The notes below the pieces were generated by a model, which saw nothing but the letters and a program-made list of their open reading frames with translations, searched no databases and was not told the origin of the DNA. From positions 384,048 to 405,823 of the forward strand of contig BMAT01009755.1 of assembly GCA_019649035.1 (NCBI GenBank): a DNA stretch of 21,776 bases. The letters are read 5' to 3'. Of the stretch, positions 11,001-20,000 are shown piece by piece (within the stretch, counting starts at the first letter, position 1; each line of letters starts with the position of its first letter). The stretch is from Elysia marginata. Lineage: Eukaryota; Mollusca; Gastropoda; Plakobranchidae. The translations under genes were made by a program, and so were the position numbers.

Positions 11001-14000
11001 AACTCCCCTTCCCGCCTTTGTGCCCCCTAAACAGGAAAAAAAACGAACCGCGATTTCTACGGGCTTCAAAATCGATTTTCATCGTGTCGTATTTATTTCA
11101 GGTGTACAAAAACAGAGCACTGCATTGATAAATAAAACTCTTCAGCTAGTGTGAGCTAGATCTTGTATCCAATCCTGATTTTTCTTGCTTCTTCTATCTA
11201 GATTTAGTTTTATATTTCATTTTAGTTCTAGAGATGTTTTAATGCTTAAGTAAAATTCTCGATAATTTTTTTAGCAATTAAGTCAAGTTAAGATTTATTT
11301 CAGTCCATTGACAAGATAAGATAGTCTAAATGAAGGTTTACTCAAAATGTTAGGAAATTGTCACATTATGAAAAAAGTAGTTCAAACTTTTTCATGTTTC
11401 TTTTTGTTTTTGGCTTGCTCTATCTTTCTGAAAAGTATAAGATCATAACATGTGCGGCATGAAAAACGGTATTTAGATAGTTTTTTTAGGATGAGGGCGG
11501 GGTTAAAAGACTCCTTCTAGCTCTATTTTTCAAGTTACAATTTGCTTCTTGATAGCAATAATAGGCAAAAAGTCAAAGAAAAAATATTAATTTTTAGGAC
11601 TATTGAAAATGCAATGAAAAGCATTTGCGATGAAATCCTTTAGTTTATTTTTATTTTAATTTTAAGGCTTTGCATCTCTACTCGTGACTTGCGTTTGCGT
11701 TTGCAAAGTATATCATTTTATTTACAATAGCCGTTTCCAGGTTGTATCAAACCTCCTTTCACTGATATATTTACCTCCAACTCCTCTTCACTGTTTGCTC
11801 TTGGGACATCACTCTTGGCTTGTCATGACCTTGGTATTCAAAAAGTATCTCTTTAAATATTAGAGATTTATCTATAAGGTTTTATGCTTAAACAGGTTGT
11901 ATGGTTTGTGAAAAGAAAATTATTGGTTTTTTGTGTTTTAGGATGTTTTTATTTAACGCTATTAAGTAATACTCTTTTTTCATATTCGCTAATGATGCAT
12001 GTCACACTCAGCCTGTTAGTTCTTATTGTTGTTATTTTTTAAGGTTTATCACATGAAAGCTGTAAAATCGATCAGGGGAGACCGCCTCGTCTCTTTAATT
12101 CCGCCAACATTATAGTTGTCTAGCCTGCTAGAATCATAGGACAGATTACAAATTAAGGCTCATGCAGGTCCAATCTTTAAATATTTACCGGTTTCGTTTG
12201 AGGACTAAATCACAGTACTTCAATCAGTTCGATAAATTGTCTTTTATCAGTTTGATGGCTTGTTGTCTTAACAATGACACAGCAAGTAAGTCCCAGTGGT
12301 ATTGATAAAAATGCATACTTATTTTTACTCAACCAGAATGATCAACAAGTTGATTCTACATCCTCCATTCAACTGCTCATCTTTAGTGTTGCACAGAGAA
12401 ATTAAAGAATAAATACTGAGAGTTGTCTTTAAAGACACATGGTAGATTTCGCAAAGAGTGATGGGTCAAATTAGCGGGTGATTTTAATTTAGGCTAAAGT
12501 ATAAATGAGGTTTTTTTCTTCACGGGCGAATTTATTCAATCAGAATGTGAGCAGCCTGAGTTGATGAATGAAACATAACTCGTGACTTCAAGACGTTGCC
12601 TTCATATATAAAATGTATGCATTGTTACACTAACAGCGTATTGGTTAGAGTAATTGGAACACAATTATTGTAGATCTTCCCTCAGTTGTGACTCATAGCC
12701 ACTCCATTCTATTGTGGATGATGAAAGGGCTGGACTGTTAGCTTCATTTAAATGCGATCTTTTTTCACATTTAATGTCACAAGTCGATGATGTCATTATC
12801 AGTATAAAAGAAAAGTATCGGGATGTTTCCCCAAGCACATAGCTCAAGATAAACAAAAATGCCATTGACCTCATAATAACGTAAGGTCTGAAACTTTCTA
12901 GCGTCGTTAAACTTTACAGAACGAGATCAAAGAACAGGCTCATGTTATGCTCCTTGATCTAATGAGTGATTTTGGAATTATAAATAAAAAGCAGAACGAC
13001 TTGCACAGTAAGCCTCAAATATTTAAGATAATTTTATGGAAGCAGGTTGAAATTCATTCGTTGAAAAGTATTTACCGTTATTTCAACGACGGAGGACTGT
13101 AGTTCCTAAAGCAGCCGCTCGAAGAAGCATAGCTATAATTTTATTCATCCCAAGGCTATTTGAAAAAAGAGGATTCCCATTTGCGTAAGATTTTCGATGT
13201 TAATTAAAAGTAAGAAGGCTAATCACAAATCAAAGCAAGGTTTCCAATACCGACATTCGTCGTGGATCAAAGGTCTTCTATTTCAAGCATCATTTCCTAT
13301 TAAAATGGAAGCAGTAGAGTCGTGCTCATTAGAACTGCACCTTGAGTTAATGATTAATTTAGAACATCGATAGCACTTGGTTCTTGAAGAAAAGCTCCAC
13401 AACTTTTGAGCCATCAATTTACGACTGCGATGTGACACAGCGTTGCATCTAGGCTGACCATAAATTATGCTTTATGATTTAAGCATAGAGCCAATTAGGG
13501 TTGGTTTTTATGAAGTATCAAAAGTACATAAAAGAGCTTTATGTAAAATTTAATGTAAAAAATCTATTCTCAACTTCTTTAAAAAGGGGGGCCTAGATAG
13601 CTCAGTTGGTAGTGGCTTCGCTCCGTGGCCAAGAGGTAGCGGGTTCGAAACACAGCCGAGCACAGTCCGGGCCCCTACTGGTTGGGTCGGTGTCAGTATA
13701 ATGTGACCGATTGATGCTAAGTCATGGTATCCCCGCTAGTCTCTGGGTGGCAGCCCGTAAATTGTCATTGGGCCCAAGCCCTGAGAGCACCTTTGAAGTG
13801 GAATTGGGCTTGTAAAAATACCCTTCAATCAATCAATCTTTAAAAAGTTTGAGACAGTAAAGAAAATAAAAACAAAGAGACATTTTGTTGCATTGATAGA
13901 AATAATTTGAAACAAAATCCTCAAAAATATTTTGGATGTGACCAGTTCAGAATGCAGTTGATCCCCTAGCATGGAAAAGAATTTTTTTGTGTAGTCATAG

Positions 14001-17000
14001 TTATACTATTGCATCTGGTCAACTCTTCATCTCAAGTATTATATATCTGTTTGGAATCGATAAGCCCGACCGAAAACATTAAGTTTTTACACTTGAACAT
14101 GAATTGCATGTTTGGACAATTTTAAGATAGAAAAGTCGCCATAAAACTTCTTTTTACCATTTTATTTTGTAAAACATTGGTTTCTGCTCAATGAGCTTTG
14201 GGTGAAATTACATTTCCGTATGAAAATCCTTTGCAAGAAGAGCATGTTACTTTTATTTTTTAGCAACTGAAATCCATAAAATATTAGCGCTGGTTGGGTC
14301 CGCTTTTTTCAAATCTTTTTAGCTCATTATTTGTGTTGTGTGTGTGTCTTTTTCTGTGCGAACTACTTTCTATACAAGACTTGTTAGCTGTTAACATATA
14401 AAGAATTTACGAATTCATCCAAAATGCATTTTTGTCATGGTTTTGTCTAACACGCGTTATTGGAATGGGGAAGTGCTCCCTCGCGACTCTTTCTCTTTAT
14501 TTCTAAATCCATATCTGCTTTTTCTCTGTCTATCTGTCTCTTTATCTCTGTCTCTGTCTGTCAGTCTCTGTCTCTCTGTCTCTCTCTTTCTCTGTCTGTA
14601 TGTCTCTCTGTCTTTATGTCTCTTTGCCTGTCTGTCTGCCTTTATCCCCTTTAGGGCCTGTGTATCGAATGTTGTTTAAGCTCGATTGACTTTATACTCG
14701 CATACCTTTCCACCAAAGGTGATATACATTTACCGTGTAACACCTTAAATTGACCTTTTTCAAACCAAAACAACTTGAGACTATTACAAGACAAACGACT
14801 TGTTGTAGCAATCTGATTTAATTATGTCGTAAAGAGTTTCGAATGTTTATCGCTTCCACTTGGCCGCAAAAAGTACTTTATTTATCATGTTTCCTGGTGT
14901 TTTCACATGGCATTTCTTTATTCACGCATAAAAATATAAAAAGCTGCTGGTGGGTTTGAAGTCAGTGATTAATAGTTAATTCGATTGTCCGTAGTTTTAC
15001 CTTTTCCTCTTAGCCTGAGCTAAATAGACCTCAATACCCAGAAAGAACAGTATTTCATGCATTTTCGTGTCCCTAAGTTTGACAACAAATCAGTTTTCTG
15101 ATACTATGTAAGACAATACCACAAAATACATTTGTGTAACACGTAAACGTTGATACATAAAGAGCACTGGTGAAGAGATTTAAAAATTCATATTAGTTGT
15201 TCTAATTGTTATATGTATTTTTTCCCAGGAGATTTCTTGGCTATTCCTTAATCCTGAGACTGTTCCCATAAAACAAAAACTAATTGCCTTTACGTGTTGA
15301 AGTGATAGCGTGACGATGTATCATTGTCAAAGCGTCTGTGTGTGTATGTATGCCTGCTTGGTATTATCAAATATCTTTGAAAAAAGCAAACATACAAATT
15401 AATGATTGAAATGTCAGGTATTCAGACATAGATCCTTTTTGTTTGTCAAGGATTTCAAGAATAGTTTCATTCCTTTTTTTTGTTAGGAAAAAAGATCAAC
15501 GAATGCTTTTGACGAAAGGCACAAAATGGAAAGTGTTCTTTTCCAGCAAGAGTAATGAAAATTTCAATTTTTACATGGAACGGTTCTTATTTGTGGTAGA
15601 AGTCAACCAAGGCTTTTAACACGCGGTTTTTAAACAATGCTCTATCAGGATGCGTTTTAAGTCTTTTCAGTTAATACAAAGAAACGATTCTTATTTTGTT
15701 AAAATAGACCAATCAACAAATGATATAACACCAGACATTTAAACTAAGCGTTCTGTTTGTAGGTCAAGCGGTTCAAAAAACTTCAGTTACTACATCGAAC
15801 GGTTACTTTTTTATCAAGATCGGCCAACCAATGCATTTAAACCGAAATAAGGGTACTTTGTGTCGATCAAGTGGCTCAAACAATGTTTTTACAAGCAACG
15901 ATTCTCGTTTGTGGAAGTTTGTAAATAAAGAAACAATATAACAGAGATTTTGGAGACAAAATTATTCTTAATTGGTCAAGTTGTTCAAACCCTTGCGATA
16001 TTACGACAAATGGTTCTTGTTTGTGGAAATTGGTAAATCAACGAATGATTTGACCACAGGTCTTAGAAATCGGAAAGATAATGTCTCGCCACCAGAGTGA
16101 ATGAGTCAACTGTGGCAAACATTGTTTGTAGATAACTCATTTTTTAGGTAGTTTTATTGTTTTTATCTACATTTTCTCTACACAGTAGTAGTACATTGTC
16201 TCCAAATTTTGAAAACTTCATGCTTTTTCAATCTTTAAAGTTAGAAAATGCTTTCCTCAAACCATCCATCCCATGTAATGAGTAAACTGCGACATCTGAC
16301 CGAATTTCACTGGTCATGAGACATTATTAGTTTGTCGGTCAAGCGGCTTTAGGGCACTGAAGCTCAAAGTGAATGGCATTACCGGAAACGGATGCCCACA
16401 ATCCCAGGTCAATCGATCAGACAGCGATCTCTCTGGCCAGGTCGAACTCAGAGAAATTTTCACCTTAACCACCAGCTAATTGTGCTCTTTGTGGTTTGTC
16501 TGACGCAGGACACCTAATGGCCATTCGCATCAGCTGTGTCATGAACGGCTTGCGCTGGTTGCAAACTATTAAGTTCTAGAGATCTTTTTTTTTTAGAAAT
16601 AGCTCTTTTTTGTTCTACAACTCAGTTTGGAAATGCGAAATACACCAGCTCTGAACAGAATAATTTTGTTTTGCACTGTTTAGTTCTTAAATAGGCAAGA
16701 TGTGAAGTAATTTGTTAGAAAATTATCTTGCATTTAAGATCAAAGAGTTTCAGATATTTTTCAAAACTCAATTATAAAAACTAGAAAAATATACTGACCA
16801 TAAGAAAAGTCCTAAATTTGATTTCATGTTTATTGCCAACATATATTATGGTATATATCTAAATCAATGCCTGAGTTACACATGATCTACAGAATCTTGA
16901 TAAGTCATGACTTTTAAATAGTCATAAATGTAATGGGAGTCGAATAGTCAAATTTGTAAAAGAAAAGAGGTTTTAATAGAGTATGCATTCACCTATCAAA

Positions 17001-20000
17001 CAGATCTGGGGCCAATGCTTCATGAAAATATAAAGTTCCTNNNTAAAATTCTGAGAAATTGTATGCCGATATTGATAACGGGCATTCTGTAACGGTTCAA
17101 GGGTAATGAAATTATTTCTTGCCTACATGCGGCCCTTAAGCTCATCCCACAGTGCTCAATTAGGGACATTGGTGTAAAGGCTGACCAGTCAATCAGATGA
17201 ATGCCCTGTTACTGTAACCATGCTCGAATGGGCTTCAGCATTGTCATAATGTAAAAGGAGGATGTCTCCGAATAGCAGGCACAACAATGACTTGGAGCAC
17301 TCCATTGATATGGGTTTGAGCTTTAACGAGACATTGAAACACGGGTAGCTGTGCTCGATAATTGAGTGTGACCCACATGGTCTCACCACATGAGAAATCG
17401 TAAAGCATTAAAGGCCTGTAATAGCCCTGGAAACCGCTCACACGTGGCCCCTGCTGATTGCACAATATAAACATACATTGGGGTAATGCTGCGAGTACTT
17501 CCAACCGAAGTTTATGTAATACATGTACCTCGTTTGCGTTTTCATTTCCTTTCCGATTGCAGCTTTACTTGTAAGCTTACATCAGTCCTCTATCACATTG
17601 GGACCAAATTTATTTATCATTTGCTTGAACCAATCCTATTTAGCTCTTAGCTTGGGTGGTATCGCAGTCACGTGGTGTGAAGGTAAGCTGCCATAATCGA
17701 TGAATGCGCATCATTTCCGTTCAGAAGAACGTCTGTACCGGCTCCTTGTAATTTTTAAAAGAAGACGAATGGCTCAGAAACAAATATTGGTAACAATAAG
17801 AACTTTTGTCCTTGAAACGCTTTTGACTTTTTCAGTTCGGTGTTTCAAAAAAATCTGGACGAGTACAAATTTTTCCTATTGTTCCTGATGATCTTATCTG
17901 GTTTACCTGTGGCCGCTGTCTGGCAGTTTGGTATTGCGGTGAATGCCGAAAACTGAACTACCATAAATGGTAAGAACATGTACAGGGGTGTGCTCAGGGT
18001 ATTTGAACTATGCAATCAATTGTTCCTTCCACGAAGTGAACACAAAATTTCCAGTGCCTCAATGTGGAACCTCCTGATCTAGGTTTCTTCAGGCATAGCT
18101 GGTCATATATGGTGACATGTTCTAGTGGTAGCTCGCTCCGGTAGATCTAGTATTCGAGCTCCTGTATGGCAGGTCGGTGGACTATATGCCTTACCTTACT
18201 TAGATTTTCAAATGGGTACTGAGCTGCTCAAGACAGAGGACGACCCTGTCAGCTTGGCAGAGTAATGAGCTTTAAGTGCTGCGATTCTGTGAGGTCAGAG
18301 GGTATTTTGCTTTTTATGGCCTGTAGGAGGAAAAAAAAGATAAAGATAAAGAGTTTTTTTTTATAAAGCGCTTATCCACTAAAGTGCTCTAAGGCTTCAC
18401 ATGGGTTCCCCGACAGGCCATTTCCAACCAAAGTACCTTTGAACTCACAGAGGAGCAGCTAGTTAAGCGCATCACTCTAGCATTCTGACAAAATCTTTCA
18501 CCGTTATGTCGTAAATAAACCTGTCGCTAATTTATAATGGTTGTAATATCAAGACTTATCTTGCTGCTAACTACATATATGCCTGCGATATCCTCAGGAC
18601 TCCGTCAATGAGCCTTCCATCTGGTGTGCTCTCATTGGTCAGCTGAATCAGAGAACCTTATCCGTTTCGACCACATCGTTAGATATGGACCTTGACAGGT
18701 CTGCGACCTCGTGTTCCTCAGGGTCTCCACCAAATTTTATTTCATTGGAAGTGGACGGGAAGAGCTCCTATCCACCAGGAGTGACCCCGTTAGATCAGTG
18801 GTGGAATCTCGACAGAAGAAAGGCCAATGTGATTCTAGATGTTGCCAGAAGGGAGAACTGGGAACAGTTTCTTGTTCTGTACGGGGAAAGATTTGGTAAG
18901 TTACACCTGGGAACTACAGAGAGGGAGGCGGGGACAGAAAGCGTACTGCATAGAAAAGTCTGTGTATGGAGATGGATGGGGGTTGAGAGAACGTTGTTTT
19001 ATAGACTTTAGAAGGATATCAAAGAAGTTGGTGCCTTTGTCACTCTCATGCCCCATCCGTTAACTTAGTGAAAGACGTCGTCAATTCATCCAATCTATCT
19101 TCAAAGAATTATTGTCCGTGTGGACGTTGGTTTCAAAACTACAAGCATTTAAACCCTCCGTGTTCTCTGCTCTTTTCGAGGCATCTCCCAGTTCCTATCT
19201 CTGATGCACATGCTCTGTGGTGTAGTCGCCTCATCTCTCACTTGCCGCTCCGTCTCCCTTCTCGGTGTGCATCCTGCTGGCCTATTTATGTCACTAGACC
19301 TCGTAAACCGTCTCCTGTCTATCTGTAGCATTAAATTTTAATTTTTTTTTTCACGAAATAAAATCCCAAAGAGATGTGTGGTTTACCTTTTACATTGTTC
19401 ACCAAGCAAAAAAAATTAGGGCTTTGTTAGAAACTAGATTTTCAGCTCATATATCACTATAGTTGCTCTATTTTACGAACAGCCAACACACAGCTGCGTT
19501 AAATTTTCTTTCAACATAACAATCCACAGAACAACAAGTGCGCGCTGTGTTAGATCTTGCCTCCAGCTCTTATATCATGGTCCAGGTGGCCAGTATTGAG
19601 GACAAGGAGAAGCTGCTACGTACGCTGCTCCATTACCTGGAGACCTCACCAGCATTTAATGCCGTACTGGTCACGTCAGTAGTCGAGTCTCAAACAGTTC
19701 TACAGCTGGTAGGTTTTCGATATTTTTGACTAAAGGTTGTGAGCTCAATTACCGGTTTGGTCAAATTTGTATTCCCCCCATGAGCTCATTCGCCACCAAT
19801 GGGATCCATCAATAAACGACATGAAATCTTTTGAAACTCTTTAAAAGTAAAAGCTAATAGGACTACGAGGAGAGGAAGGGCAAATTTTCTTCCAATGCCT
19901 TGTTTTAAGGATAATAAAAACCCGAAGTCCCTGATCTCAACACTCCGATCAATTAACCTTACTTACTACTTGACTGACAAGTTATCCACTATTTGTGTTA

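Larger units (their letters stand above)
9735..18597 (+). other. Intron 3 (about 8.9 kb), rich in repeats and relics
   Basis: Runs from GTAAGG to ATATCCTCAG. The stretches 9735-13570, 13850-14500, 14650-15430 and 16350-17100 hold nothing I can name beyond T/A runs and chance open frames. A patch at about 16300-16560 has more balanced base composition and may be an unrecognised repeat. The other contents (SINEs, satellite-like array, transposase relic, MYND relic) are listed separately. Confidence 0.55.

Noticed and set aside
12665-12874. 69-codon minus-strand open frame beginning with a hydrophobic segment
   Set aside because: Signal-like start, but no family resemblance, no splice context and AT-rich composition like the surrounding intron.
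13587-13675. A functional tRNA gene at the SINE head
   Set aside because: A and B boxes are present, but the T-arm does not pair well and the spacing after the B box is about 13 bases too long for a cloverleaf. It belongs to a SINE with tail and target duplications.
14437-14679. Overlapping plus-strand frames rich in Leu, Ser, Cys
   Set aside because: Generated by the TCTG/TCTC microsatellite; both frames are open only because the repeat has no stop codons.
17563-17682. Exon-like 120-bp segment with acceptor TTGCAG and donor GAAG|GTAAGC, open in one frame
   Set aside because: Its open frame is phase 1 to 1 and cannot sit in the phase-0 junction between receptor exons 3 and 4, nor join in frame to the MYND-like stretch. 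The peptide resembles nothing known to me.
17700-17888. 62-codon plus-strand open frame
   Set aside because: Overlaps the MYND-like stretch in another frame; no homology and no support as a gene.
19068-19331. Open frames on both strands in intron 4
   Set aside because: Caused by a C/T-rich stretch with few stops; neither translation resembles a protein, and exons 4 and 5 join in phase without it.
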